64,000 nt of DNA from Planctomycetota bacterium (GTDB lineage: Bacteria; Planctomycetota; Planctomycetia; Gemmatales; Gemmataceae): the NCBI GenBank assembly GCA_016195405.1, contig JACPZP010000019.1, forward strand, positions 1 to 64,000. The letters are read 5' to 3'. Shown here in pieces: positions 1-9,412 of this stretch; position 1 is the first letter of the stretch, and the number at the start of each line of letters is the position of its first letter. Position numbers and translations under genes: made by a program. The notes beneath the pieces were generated by a model, which did not search any database, was not told the DNA's origin, and worked only from the letters and a program-made list of their open reading frames with translations.

Positions 1-2
1 AG

Positions 3-281
3 GCGCAGGCGCTGGCCAAGCGCATCATGTCCGGCAAAGGAGGCAACGTGCCGCCCTGGGGCTACAAGATGCTGGCCAAGTTTCCGGAAGACTCGCTGGC
101 CATTCTCACCCCCGGCCTCGCCGACAAGGATTTGGCCATGCGCGAACGCGCCACGGTAGCGCTCGGCTACATGGGCCGCGCCGCCGGGGCCGCGAGACCG
201 CAAGTGGCCCAAGCCCTGAAAACCTCGCAAGACGAACGCGAGCAGCGCTTGCTGAAATGGTGTTTGCGCGAGTTGGAATGA
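3..281 (+). CDS. HEAT-repeat protein, C-terminal fragment
   Basis: The reading frame is open from base 3, so the gene starts before the window; the first internal ATG is at 27. The visible 92 residues are alpha-helical and alanine-rich, with a repeat-like stretch (RERATVALGYMG, then ARPQVAQALK) typical of HEAT or PBS-lyase-type repeats. Such repeats are protein-binding scaffolds; no catalytic motif is visible. The partner and the N-terminal domains are outside the window, so no specific role can be given. Confidence 0.6.
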   Translation, partial: AQALAKRIMSGKGGNVPPWGYKMLAKFPEDSLAILTPGLADKDLAMRERATVALGYMGRAAGAARPQVAQALKTSQDEREQRLLKWCLRELE

Positions 282-442
282 GGCGAGTACAACATCTTCA
301 AGCCTTCCACCCGTCCGATTTCTTTTTTTTCGCGCTTGACGTCATCGAAGCCGCAGTCGGCCGCTACTCGATACCGTTCCGGCCGCTTTGATTGCTCACA
401 GGTTTATTTCGGGGAGTTGGCCTGAGAGAACAGGAGGAATAC

Positions 443-901
443 GTGAAGTTCAAATCAATCATTGCGCTCGTTGTGGCTGCCATGATGGTGCCGCTAGGCG
501 GGGCTCACGCTGGAAAAGAGAAGACCAAGGACCAGCAAGCACAGGAGCAAATACGGCAATTGCAGCGAGAGTTCAGGGAAGCTTTCGGCAAAGGTCCGAA
601 AGCGGCTGTCGCCTTCTTGGAACGCATCCTCGCGGACGAGGCTGTTATCACGGAGAATAGCGGTGAGGCGTATAGCAAAGCAGAGTTCCTCCAGATGGCG
701 AAAAAAAGCGATCGCGAATCGCTTGCCATCGAGGAGAAGGACCTGAAGCTGCAAGTGCATGGCGAAACGGTGATCGCCACCGGGCTAATGGTCATCAAAG
801 GTCCGCCACGGGAAGGCATTCGTTTCATCCACGTATATGTCAACCAGCGGGGGCAGTGGAAGATCGTCGCGGCCCAGTACACTGCGGTTAGACGACCCTG
901 A
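443..901 (+). CDS. Exported SnoaL/DUF4440-like protein
   Basis: The 152-residue product starts at GTG 443, chosen because an AGGAGG lies at 432-437 and the next residues form a signal peptide (VKFKSIIALVVAAMMV, cleavage near AHA). A longer frame from 392 would bury the signal. The mature part has a charged helix (about 25-50) followed by an alpha+beta fold with the pattern of NTF2/SnoaL-like (DUF4440) proteins: a helix with FLERILADEAVITE, then strands ending in RFIHVYVNQRGQWKIVAAQ. The family includes enzymes and pure ligand binders, so the substrate is unknown. It is probably periplasmic and monocistronic. Confidence 0.6.
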   Translation: MKFKSIIALVVAAMMVPLGGAHAGKEKTKDQQAQEQIRQLQREFREAFGKGPKAAVAFLERILADEAVITENSGEAYSKAEFLQMAKKSDRESLAIEEKDLKLQVHGETVIATGLMVIKGPPREGIRFIHVYVNQRGQWKIVAAQYTAVRRP

Positions 902-1330
902 GTAGCGCGGTCGAAGAAGCCGATGCACTTGACTGGCCAGGCGATTGACGTTTCCTGTGCCACAGCGCTCAGACGTTGCAAGGCCGCGGCTGCTGAACCT
1001 ATTGATTTCCGTCATCCGCGCGCGTATTATTATTGCCAACTAGCAGCCTAATTCGACCTTGCAAGGGGTCGAAACGGGGGAACCAACGACAGCGACCGCT
1101 GAACGGCAGCGACCGCTGTCTGGGGCGCAGGTTGGGGTAAACCCAACCGGGGCACTTTCAAGCCCTAGCCCGTCAGCTAACCTCGTCGGCGCGTTTGGGA
1201 TGTTCCTGGACGCATTGAAAGGGCCACCCCTCATGTGCAGCAAAGCACGCCTGGGCCGCCGGGATTAACTCCCGCCTGGGAATGCCCGTGAATTCTCCAT
1301 GACAACCAAATGAGCAATTGCGATTCGGCC

Positions 1331-1401
1331 GTAGGTCGAGCTTTCTAGCCTGACAGGCGGCGCCAAACGCCACGCTGTCTCAGGCTCGAAAGCCTGATCT
1401 A
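1331..1401. repeat. Palindromic repeat family F, copy 1
   Basis: The left arm begins GTAGGTCGAGCTTTCTAG (1331) and the right arm ends CTCGAAAGCCTGATCTA (to 1401). It is an imperfect version of the better conserved copy 60 bases downstream, with about 35 bases of unrelated DNA between the arms. Confidence 0.6.
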
Positions 1402-1458
1402 TGCGGGAATCGCGCAGCGCGTCGCCGCCTGCGCACGACGCTGCGCGCTTTTGTGCCC

Positions 1459-1500
1459 GTAGGTCGGGCTTTCCAGTCTCAGGCTCGAAAGCCTGACCTA
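1459..1500. repeat. Palindromic repeat family F, copy 2
   Basis: Arms GTAGGTCGGGCTTTCCAG and CTCGAAAGCCTGACCTA face each other with only a few bases between, giving a strong hairpin. It ends 21 bases before the ATG of the next gene, so it sits in the 5' leader of that gene. It resembles copy 1 closely, which indicates a dispersed repeat rather than a gene-specific structure. Confidence 0.7.
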
Positions 1501-1521
1501 CCGATTGACCCGGAGGCAACC

Positions 1522-1800
1522 ATGTCCGTCTCGACAAAACTCGGTCTCTTGGCCGCGGCAGCTGTCATCTGTCTTGCGCTATACCAGTGGCAACTGGTCG
1601 GCGCCGACCCACACGAAACGACGCAGGCCGCGCTGCGACAGTTCGACAACAACGACGACGCAGCCCTCGAGCTTCGCGTTCTCGATTCCAGCCGCAATTG
1701 GCGGGTCTTCGGTGGCTTAGCCGCGCTTCTGGTGTTGGCGGCCGCGCTGTTCGCAGAAGACATCGAGCGCTGGTTAAAGGGGCACAGCCTCGAAACCTAA
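1522..1800 (+). CDS. Small two-TM membrane protein
   Basis: The product has 92 residues. Start ATG 1522 follows GGAGG at 1512-1516; the frame extends upstream only through the palindromic repeat, so the longer version is rejected. TM1 is residues 6-20 (LGLLAAAAVICLALYQW region) and TM2 about 65-80 (VFGGLAALLVLAAALFA). The segment between them is acidic and polar (FDNNDDAALELRVLDSS) and likely faces one side of the membrane. No family is recognised. It lies 133 bases upstream of the SPFH gene on the same strand and may be co-transcribed with it. Confidence 0.55.
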   Translation: MSVSTKLGLLAAAAVICLALYQWQLVGADPHETTQAALRQFDNNDDAALELRVLDSSRNWRVFGGLAALLVLAAALFAEDIERWLKGHSLET

Positions 1801-1933
1801 AAACCCAAAACTCGAAGGAAATTCGAAGCACGAGTTTCAAACTTGGCGCGCGTCCGTTTTCGAATTAAGCACTCGACTTTCCTTCGGGTTTCTGGTTTTT
1901 GCGTTCGGATTTGTTCTTAAGGAGGGCATTCCG

Positions 1934-3097
1934 TTGAAAACCAAACAAGTCGTGCTCCTGGGTACCGCCGCTCTGGGCTTGTTACTGATCGTCATTGCGG
2001 CCATTCTGTTCATTCGGCCCTACGACGTGCCGGAGTTCATCGAGGTGGACAGCAGCGAATCTGCGTTCCTGATTCCGCTGGAAGGCGACACCACCAACCA
2101 AGCCGCTTTTCATTCCGTGGAATTCTTGAAGGAAAAAAAAGTGGCGGCCAAGCGCGTGCAGATCACGCACCGCTGGAATCAGACCGGCTTCTTGCCGCAA
2201 ACCGGCCATTGGATCGGAACCGTGAGGCTCATCAAAGTGGACCGCCGGCCGGTAACGCGCGAGTGGACCAAGTCGCCCAAGAGCGGTACGACGTTCAAGG
2301 ACGAAGCCGTATCGGCCGAATCGCGCGACAGCGTCGGCTTCTCCATCGGCGTCGGCTGCACGGCCTTCATCCCCGAAGAAATGGCGGCGGTCTTCCTCTA
2401 CAGCTATCCGTCCAAGAGCTTGGCCGACATGTTGGATACCGAAGTGCGCAATCGCGTGCACCAAATCATCGCGGAAAAGGCAGGGGAATATGATCTATTC
2501 GAGCTACCCGCGAAGAAAAACGAAATCATGAAGGCGGTGCGCGAGGACGTGTTGCCGTTCTTCAAGAAGAAGGGCATCGAAATCACCACTCTGGCAATGC
2601 TGGGCGGATTGACGTTCGAAAACCCGGAGGTGCAGAAGGCGATCGACGACGCCGCCAAGGCAGCGCAACTAAAGGTAGCCGCCGAAGCCAAGCGGGCCGC
2701 CCAGGAAGTGGAAAACAAGACGCTGCTCCTGGCAGCTGAGGGGAAGGCAGCGGCGGCCAAGCGTGACGCCGAAAGTCAGGTTGAAGTCGAGCGGGTCAAG
2801 GCGGAAGGCGAAGCCAAAACGCGCCTGCTCGCAGCGGAGGCCGATGCCAATGCTCTGCGCAAGATGGCCGACGCCAAAGCTTACGAGGCGCAAAAGGTGA
2901 GCGAAGCGCCGGCGGTCTATATGCGGCTAAGACTCATCGACATGGAGGCCCAACGCCTCAAACAATGGGACGGCCGTTTTCCGAGCTATCTCGTGCAAAC
3001 GGGCAACGGCACAGGAAACGGGACGCCGGCCATAATGCTGCCGCCTATGCCGGCCCTGGATCGGGCAAAGGTTTCCGCTCCAGCAGAGAACAAGTGA
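1934..3097 (+). CDS. SPFH/band-7 domain membrane protein
   Basis: The 387-residue protein has an N-terminal TM anchor (about 7-26), an SPFH/band-7 region (about 30-230) and a long Ala/Glu/Lys-rich coiled coil (about 225-325, with repeated AEAKRA and AEGEAK segments), the layout of flotillin/HflK-type scaffolds. These proteins form large ring oligomers at the membrane and organise proteins or shield proteases. The start is TTG 1934, eleven bases after GGAGGG at 1921. The C terminus is proline-rich and unstructured. No NfeD or protease partner is adjacent, so its client cannot be inferred. Confidence 0.8.
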   Translation: MKTKQVVLLGTAALGLLLIVIAAILFIRPYDVPEFIEVDSSESAFLIPLEGDTTNQAAFHSVEFLKEKKVAAKRVQITHRWNQTGFLPQTGHWIGTVRLIKVDRRPVTREWTKSPKSGTTFKDEAVSAESRDSVGFSIGVGCTAFIPEEMAAVFLYSYPSKSLADMLDTEVRNRVHQIIAEKAGEYDLFELPAKKNEIMKAVREDVLPFFKKKGIEITTLAMLGGLTFENPEVQKAIDDAAKAAQLKVAAEAKRAAQEVENKTLLLAAEGKAAAAKRDAESQVEVERVKAEGEAKTRLLAAEADANALRKMADAKAYEAQKVSEAPAVYMRLRLIDMEAQRLKQWDGRFPSYLVQTGNGTGNGTPAIMLPPMPALDRAKVSAPAENK

Positions 3098-3234
3098 GGG
3101 TGCAACGGGTTCCTCTTCTGGGAACATTCGTTTCATGAACGAAACTTGCGTTTCAAAACCTGGGTGTCATCCCTACTAAATGAATGAATGGATGAACTAC
3201 GTCACTGTTGACCAAGTCCAGGTCGCAATCTCCC

Positions 3235-4011
3235 TCAGAATCCTCGCAGCCGTCCCAAGAACTGAACCGCCGCAGCCGCGTCCGGGCCGGCTTCCGCGGG
3301 CACGGTGAGCCAGCCGTGGTAGCCGATCTCTTCGAGCGTTCCGAGCATTTGCAGCCAATCGATGTCGCCGTGGCCCAGGGGCACAAGGGCGGCGCCGCGG
3401 CTGGAGGTGTGGCGGGCATCGGTCGCGTGGGCGTAGGCGACTTTTTTTCCAAGAGCGCGGGCGGCGGCATAGGGATCATGGCCGCCGACTAGGAAGAGTC
3501 CGGGACTAAAGCAGGCGCCCAGGCTGCCGGTGTCGAAGCGGTCGAGATAGCCAGCCAACACTTCCCCGGAGTCCGCGCCGGTCACTAGCGCCAACGTGAC
3601 GCCGACGCGATCGCCGTGCCGGCCCAGGGCGAGAAGGGCGTCTTTCATCAACGGGGCGCGCGGGTCGTCGTCTTTCACCGGAATCTTTCCGGGGTCCACG
3701 ACCACCAGGCGCGGGCCCAAGTCGAAGCTGAGACTCATCACCTCGCGAATCAGCTCGATGCGCGGCTCTTGGTTCTCGGCCACGTCGAGTCCGTGGCGCA
3801 GGGGACAGACGAGCGCGCAAGGCTCCAGGCTGTGGGAGCGGAAAAGATGGCGCAACTCGCGGCGGGCGGTTTGCGAAAGGTTGCGCGGCGTGAATTCGCC
3901 GGTGGACGCCAATTCGACGCCCGATACATCAAGCTTCCGCGCTACCGCAAGGGCTTGCCGCAAGGGTAGGTTCAAGGCGGAAAGGCTCAAGCCAATCTGC
4001 ATCCGGGCCAT
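3235..4011 (-). CDS. Sugar phosphate isomerase/epimerase family protein
   Basis: The 258-residue protein has the xylose isomerase-like TIM-barrel pattern (AP endonuclease family 2 fold). It starts with a beta strand plus helix (MQIGLSLSALNLPLRQAL), then GVELAS, LVVVDPGK, YAHATDA and a last strand GWLTVPAE, where metal-binding acids and histidines of this fold normally sit. Such enzymes isomerise or epimerise sugars and related polyols. The ATG at 4011 (or ATG 4002) lies inside the upstream HYExAFE gene, so the two reading frames overlap by 74-83 bases and are likely translationally coupled. The substrate is not predictable. Confidence 0.75.
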   Translation of the reverse strand: MARMQIGLSLSALNLPLRQALAVARKLDVSGVELASTGEFTPRNLSQTARRELRHLFRSHSLEPCALVCPLRHGLDVAENQEPRIELIREVMSLSFDLGPRLVVVDPGKIPVKDDDPRAPLMKDALLALGRHGDRVGVTLALVTGADSGEVLAGYLDRFDTGSLGACFSPGLFLVGGHDPYAAARALGKKVAYAHATDARHTSSRGAALVPLGHGDIDWLQMLGTLEEIGYHGWLTVPAEAGPDAAAAVQFLGRLRGF

Positions 4012-4552
4012 AGGGGACAGTATCCTCGGGAGTGAATTCGTGCGTGTAATAGCGGAAAGGGCGGGCCAATTCGCGGAAAACTGGGTGCGACAAGGCCACG
4101 GTGCCCCAGCGCGGACTACGCACCTTCATGCGGCGGCGATACTCCACCAAGGGCACCGCCCGTAATAAGTATTGACAGTCGCGCCAGCGCCATAGATCGG
4201 GCGTGTCGGCGGGCAAGCTGACGCTAGGGCCAATGCGGTAGAGAAACACAAAGAGGCCGAGAGAACCCGGCCCAAAGACGCGCGTCCAGTTGACCAGGCC
4301 GTCGATGTCTTCTTGGGTGGACCAGTTTTCCCAGACATAGCGTTCCTTGCCCGCGGAGCCGCCTGGGAACTGCCGGCCCTTGACATCAACAAGGAGCCGC
4401 GCGCCGGAGGACGCGAGCACGATGAAATCCAAGTTCTTCACCGAAGTCGGACCGAGGAAAGCGCGGCGCGTTTCATCGACGGCGACGTAACAGAGATTTT
4501 GGGCCTTGAGATAAGCTTCAAAGGCGGCTTCGTAGGGATTGCTGCGGTCCAT
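3929..4552 (-). CDS. HYExAFE family protein
   Basis: The 207-residue protein opens with NPYEAAFEAYL, a version of the H-Y-E-x-A-F-E motif that names this family, which I know from planctomycetes. The middle has LDFIVLASSGARLLVDVKGR, a strand-turn-strand with D and E/K-type residues reminiscent of PD-(D/E)xK nuclease folds, but this is only a suggestion. Start ATG 4552 was chosen over a frame from 4708 because AGGAGG precedes it and the extra N terminus is encoded by an AT-rich repeat. It is first of two overlapping genes with the isomerase. Confidence 0.75.
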   Translation of the reverse strand: MDRSNPYEAAFEAYLKAQNLCYVAVDETRRAFLGPTSVKNLDFIVLASSGARLLVDVKGRQFPGGSAGKERYVWENWSTQEDIDGLVNWTRVFGPGSLGLFVFLYRIGPSVSLPADTPDLWRWRDCQYLLRAVPLVEYRRRMKVRSPRWGTVALSHPVFRELARPFRYYTHEFTPEDTVPYGPDADWLEPFRLEPTLAASPCGSAEA

Positions 4553-4629
4553 GAAAATCGCCTCCTGGCTTGTCGCGCAACGCCAATGGTAAATGGAAAA
4601 TTGCAAAAGGAAAATGGCAAATGCGGGAA

Positions 4630-4722
4630 TTGACAATTGACAATTAGCAATTTCAAATTGCAAATGGAGACCTGCCGGTTTCCTTAATTTGCAATTGGAA
4701 ATTGTCAATCGCTAATTGGCAA
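4630..4722. repeat. AATT-rich imperfect inverted repeat
   Basis: Two 36-base arms (4630-4665 and 4687-4722), each built from short units such as CAATTGACAATT and CAATTTC, are near reverse complements with a 21-base loop. Related AT-rich units continue outwards on both sides (4590-4629 and up to about 4765), running into the last codons of the HIT gene. The stretch stands out by its low GC content against the surrounding GC-rich DNA. Confidence 0.7.
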
Positions 4723-4745
4723 TTTCCATGATCGCCATTTCTCGT

Positions 4746-5216
4746 TCACCATTTGCCAATTTCCATTCTGCTGATTTCACTCCGTAATTCCTCCGCGAGT
4801 TCCCGTCGTGGCCGCGTCCCAGCCTGCAGACGCTCCTTCTCGGCCGGATCCCGTTCCGCGCGATCAATGGCGAGCCACACCGGCTTCAAATGCTCCGGAT
4901 CGTTTTCTTGCCGCGAAAAAAGATGCCAGTGCAGGTGCGGGACCTGGTTGCCCAACAATTCGTAATTGATCTTCCGCGGCCGGGCCACCTGCTCGATGGC
5001 GTGCGCGAGTAGGCTCATTTCATCCAGGTAACCCTGGCGCTCGCCATCGGGAAGTTGGAAGATTTCGGTGGCATGGCGGCGCGCGATCAAAAGGCAGTAA
5101 CCCGTGTAATATTGCCATGGTCCAAGCAGGGCGACCGAATGCGGGAATTGCCAGACGAGTTCCTCTTCGGTCAGCTCGTGAAGACGGCTCAGTTTCTCGC
5201 AGAAATAACAGGCCAT
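4746..5216 (-). CDS. HIT-domain nucleotide hydrolase
   Basis: The 156-residue protein carries the histidine triad HLHWH at 94-98, with NYELLGNQVP just before it, as in diadenosine tetraphosphate hydrolase/FHIT-type members. It also has an N-terminal CYFC pair (3-6) that may bind metal. Members hydrolyse or transfer nucleotidyl groups; the middle histidine is the nucleophile. The last few codons (MEIGKW) are encoded by the edge of the AATT-rich repeat, so the original C terminus may have been altered by that element. A second HIT protein (61640-61984) is of the shorter HinT type. Confidence 0.85.
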   Translation of the reverse strand: MACYFCEKLSRLHELTEEELVWQFPHSVALLGPWQYYTGYCLLIARRHATEIFQLPDGERQGYLDEMSLLAHAIEQVARPRKINYELLGNQVPHLHWHLFSRQENDPEHLKPVWLAIDRAERDPAEKERLQAGTRPRRELAEELRSEISRMEIGKW

Positions 5217-5253
5217 CGCGTCCCTGCAAGCGTCCCGTGCAACGTCCTTGGAA

Positions 5254-5285
5254 CAAAAACGGGCCAGGGGGAAGACCTGGCCCGT
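5254..5285 (-). terminator. Intrinsic terminator of the TPM-domain gene
   Basis: On the minus strand a 10-bp GC stem (ACGGGCCAGG/CCTGGCCCGT, arms 5276-5285 and 5259-5268) with a 7-base loop is followed by TTTTTG. It lies 10 bases past the stop of the TPM gene and before the HIT gene, so it should separate the two transcripts. Confidence 0.75.
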
Positions 5286-5294
5286 TCGGTTTCA

Positions 5295-6428
5295 TTACCA
5301 ATCGCCGCCGCCACCGCCGAAGTCACCGCCGCCGCCGCCCCAATCGCCGCCTCCACCACCACCCCAATCACCGCCGCCTCCACCGGCATCACCGCCGTCG
5401 CCGCCGCCGCCCCAATCGCCGCCGCCACCGCCGGCATCGCCACCGCCCGCATCACCACCGGCGTCATAGTCGCCGCCGCTAACCGAGGCGCCGCCGCCAA
5501 CGTCCGTCGGCTCGCTCGTCGCGTTGCCTTGGTCCCCGGTCGGCCCCGCCCCAAAAGCGGAGCTGGAATGGCCGCCGAACAAGTTGTTGTACATCCACAT
5601 GCCTGCCGCCGCGCCGAAGAGACCGCCCAGCATGCTGGTGAAGAACCCACCACCGCCACCGCCGCCGTAGCCGCCGCCGCCGCCTCCCGGGCCACCCGCA
5701 TAACCGGGCCGGCCGCCCCCGCTGAGCGCGCGAAACACGGCGATGATTAGCCATAGGACCACAAGAACGGCGATGCCAATAAGCAAGTAAGTGAGCCATG
5801 GGGTTGAATCAGCCCTTGGCGCGTGGGCCGGCGCTGACGTGCTTGTGTTCGCGTTGCTGCTTGCTTTCCCGTCCGTACCTCGGTTACGGCTCATCGCTTC
5901 TTGAACGAACTTCGTGGCGGCGAGGAGCGCCCCGTCCTTGTCTCCGGTCTTCATTTTTTCAATGATCTTTTGGCGAAGCTGGTCCCGATCGCTGGTCGTG
6001 AAAAGACCTAAGTCGCGCGTCTTGTCGCCGACCACCACGCGCACGATTTCCGGTTTCTCGACGATCACCACGTAGACGCCGTTGATCTGCTCATTCTTGA
6101 AACGTTCCACAGCCCATTGATCGAAGAACTTCTTCCGGGCAGCGTCGTCGTTTTCGGCCACATTCGCAGGCCGCTTGGGGCCTTGGGGCAGGGTCTCGAT
6201 GGTCAAGTCCTTCTTGAATGTGGTCTTGATGCGGGTGATTTCCGCGTTCGCTTGTTCCTTGGCCGTGGCGCTGAACATGGCCGCGTCATCTTGCACGCGG
6301 CGCGGGGGAGTTTTGGTTTGCGCATACGCCGTTTGCGCTGGCGCGGTCAGCATTAGCGCCGGTGCGGCGGCGAGCCAGCCGCACAACAAAAACGCTGGAA
6401 CCAGAAGAGAATGGACGAGCCGGGCCAT
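5295..6428 (-). CDS. TPM-domain (YgcG/Psb32-like) membrane protein, Gly-rich tail
   Basis: The 377-residue protein has a signal peptide (cleavage about 36), a TPM domain (about 43-185, with DDAAMFS, AVERFKNEQINGVYVVIV, RVVVGDKTRDLGLF), a TM helix (about 211-232) and a 140-residue glycine-rich tail made of GGGGGDW/GGGGDF units. TPM proteins are extracytoplasmic; plant and cyanobacterial relatives help photosystem repair, and the bacterial role is unclear. The tail is longer and more regular than usual, and the DNA there is a GCC/GGC low-complexity tract prone to length change. It is transcribed divergently from hslV. Confidence 0.8.
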   Translation of the reverse strand: MARLVHSLLVPAFLLCGWLAAAPALMLTAPAQTAYAQTKTPPRRVQDDAAMFSATAKEQANAEITRIKTTFKKDLTIETLPQGPKRPANVAENDDAARKKFFDQWAVERFKNEQINGVYVVIVEKPEIVRVVVGDKTRDLGLFTTSDRDQLRQKIIEKMKTGDKDGALLAATKFVQEAMSRNRGTDGKASSNANTSTSAPAHAPRADSTPWLTYLLIGIAVLVVLWLIIAVFRALSGGGRPGYAGGPGGGGGGYGGGGGGGFFTSMLGGLFGAAAGMWMYNNLFGGHSSSAFGAGPTGDQGNATSEPTDVGGGASVSGGDYDAGGDAGGGDAGGGGGDWGGGGDGGDAGGGGGDWGGGGGGDWGGGGGDFGGGGGDW

Positions 6429-6630
6429 GGGAAACCTCCTGGGTTATTTCTGCTTGGCTGGTCGGAGTGACACGGAAACCCGCCAGCGCGCACGGTGCTC
6501 CTGGGAGTATATGTTATTATCCGGCTAAAACCCGCCTGTGGAAAGAGCGCACGAGGCGAAAGCCGCACCCTGTCCTATAACAGAGGATTGGCTGGATGGT
6601 TCTTCGTTTCCTCGCGGGGGAGATTTTGTC

Positions 6631-7194
6631 ATGCGCTCGTCTCGTTTGACCACCGTTCGGGCGCCTACTGTCCGTTCGACCACCATCCTGGCGGTGCGGC
6701 ATCAGGGGGCGACCGCCATCGGCGGCGACGGCCAAGTCACGCTGGGCCAAGTCGTTATGAAAAACGACGCCCATAAGATTCGCCGGCTGCACGGCGGCAA
6801 GGTCGTGGTCGGCTTCGCCGGCGCCTCGGCCGACGCCTTCGCGCTCTTGGAACGCTTTGAAGCCAAGCTCAAGGACTATCAAGGCAGCGTTCCCCGGGCC
6901 GCCACGGAACTGGCCAAGGACTGGCGCATGGACCGCAACCTTCGGCGTCTCGAAGCCATGATGATCGCCGTCGACCAGGAAAACCTGCTCTTGGTCTCGG
7001 GCACCGGCGACGTCATCCAGCCCACCGACGGCGCCGCCGCCATCGGCTCCGGCGGTCCTTACGCCCTGGCCGCCGCCCGCGCCCTCATGACCCACTCGAA
7101 GCTTAACGCCAAGGAGATCGTCGCAACCGCCTTGGATATCGCCGGGGAGTTGTGCATCTACACCAACCGCAACATCGAAGTGGAAGAAGTTTGA
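6631..7194 (+). CDS. hslV: ATP-dependent protease proteolytic subunit HslV
   Basis: The 187-residue protein matches HslV throughout: [20 protein letters not shown] at the N terminus, [18 protein letters not shown] and the end [14 protein letters not shown]. HslV forms a double hexameric peptidase capped by HslU. The catalytic N-terminal Thr is at position 17 rather than 2, so the first 16 residues would be a propeptide that must be removed. ATG 6631 is the only sensible start; the frame is open upstream, but that extension lacks family similarity and the next in-frame ATG lies inside the domain. It is the first gene of hslVU. Confidence 0.95.
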   Translation: MRSSRLTTVRAPTVRSTTILAVRHQGATAIGGDGQVTLGQVVMKNDAHKIRRLHGGKVVVGFAGASADAFALLERFEAKLKDYQGSVPRAATELAKDWRMDRNLRRLEAMMIAVDQENLLLVSGTGDVIQPTDGAAAIGSGGPYALAAARALMTHSKLNAKEIVATALDIAGELCIYTNRNIEVEEV

Positions 7195-7315
7195 ACCACG
7201 GATCACACGGATGGCACGGATAGGAAGAATACAATGAAACACGCGAAGTACCTTAATTGCAGAACCTGGGAATTGTTTTTTCTTCTTATCCGTGCCATCC
7301 GTGTGATCCGTGGTT
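7194..7315. repeat. 36-bp inverted repeat between hslV and hslU (family G)
   Basis: Arms 7194-7229 and 7280-7315 are 36-base reverse complements with one mismatch that would be a G:U pair in RNA. Each arm is itself built of CACGGAT units (CCACGGATCACACGGAT). The left arm starts at the last base of the hslV stop codon. A 50-base loop separates the arms, and hslU starts 20 bases after the right arm. Confidence 0.9.
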
Positions 7316-7335
7316 AGATTCTCCGGAGACCGCCA

Positions 7336-8670
<1,335 letters not shown>

Positions 8671-8696
8671 TTTGGTCGGGAGGATGGAGGCATGCC

Positions 8697-9329
8697 ATGG
8701 CGGAGGCGGCCAGAACCACAGAGCAGATTCAGGGCTGGATTGATTGCCTGCGCGCCGGGGATGAATCGGCGCGCGGCCAGCTCATTCAATGTTCCTGCGA
8801 GCGGCTGCGGGTCTTGACGAGAAAAATGCTCCGCCGTTATTCGCGCGTCCGCCGCTGGGAGGAGACGGATGATGTGCTGCAGAACGTGACCCTGCGGTTG
8901 CATCGCGCCCTCGATCAAGTCGCCCCCCAGAGTGTTCGCGATTTCCTGCGGCTGGCCTCCCTCAACATTCGCAGGGAACTGCTCGATCTCGTCAAGCACT
9001 ACTACGGTCCCCAGGGAATAGGGACCCGCCAAGTCTTCGAACAAACCAGGACTCCATCGGCGGACACGACCTCGGAAATCGAACAGCCCGAGGACTTGTC
9101 AAACGAACCGAGCCGTCTGAGCGCCTGGAGCGAGTTTCATGAAAAGGTCGAGGCGCTGCCCGAAGATGAGCGCGAGGTCTTCGATTTGCTTTGGTATCAG
9201 GGCTTATCCCAAATCGAGGCCGCCAAGGTCCTAGGCGTCAGCGAGCGCACTTTGCAAAGACGCTGGCAGGAGGCGCGGGCGGGACTCTATGAAGCGCTCG
9301 GAGGCGAGTTGCCGCCCACCGACGATTGA
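8697..9329 (+). CDS. RNA polymerase ECF-type sigma factor
   Basis: The 210-residue protein has sigma region 2 (about 25-95, with TDDVLQNVTLRLHRAL, core-binding motif DDVLQ at 58-62) and region 4 (about 150-205, ending in the helix-turn-helix LSQIEAAKVLGVSERTLQRR). The linker of about 45 residues between them is acidic. Start ATG 8697 follows GGAGG at 8686-8690. Planctomycetes have several ECF groups encoded next to Ser/Thr kinases instead of classical anti-sigma factors, and the kinase gene follows here. Its promoters cannot be told from this window. Confidence 0.9.
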   Translation: MAEAARTTEQIQGWIDCLRAGDESARGQLIQCSCERLRVLTRKMLRRYSRVRRWEETDDVLQNVTLRLHRALDQVAPQSVRDFLRLASLNIRRELLDLVKHYYGPQGIGTRQVFEQTRTPSADTTSEIEQPEDLSNEPSRLSAWSEFHEKVEALPEDEREVFDLLWYQGLSQIEAAKVLGVSERTLQRRWQEARAGLYEALGGELPPTDD

Positions 9330-9348
9330 CTACGAGGTTGCTTCAAGA

Positions 9349-9404
9349 GTAGGACGGTTTTGCAAACCGTCCATGCGAACGGACGGATTGCAAATCCGAC
9401 CTAC
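9349..9404. repeat. Palindromic repeat family A, copy 1
   Basis: GTAGGACGGTTTTGCAAACC... facing GGACGGATTGCAAATCC...CTAC. The arms contain inner TTTGCAAA-type palindromes. It lies between the sigma factor stop and the kinase ATG, 8 bases before the latter, and takes the place of a Shine-Dalgarno. Confidence 0.85.
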
Positions 9405-9412
9405 GAGTTCTC

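Larger units (their letters stand above)
902..1521. other. Intergenic region with palindromes, no supported gene
   Basis: This 620-base stretch contains only short overlapping frames with no recognisable protein. It holds a small hairpin at 1130-1148 (GGTTGGG/CCCAACC, no T-run), two direct copies of AGCGACCGCTG at 1091-1101 and 1108-1118, and the family F palindromes at 1331-1401 and 1459-1500. Confidence 0.6.

Noticed and set aside
1059-1268. 69-codon plus-strand frame in the first gap
   Set aside because: Low-complexity, overlaps hairpins and direct repeats, no start signal or family.
5189-5701. Long alanine/histidine-rich frames opposite the glycine-rich tail of the TPM gene
   Set aside because: They mirror the GGC/GCC low-complexity coding of the TPM protein, have no start signals of their own and no recognisable domain.
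7194-7315. CRISPR-like repeats in the CACGGAT units
   Set aside because: Units are only 7-10 bases, arranged as two inverted arms, with no spacers of regular length.
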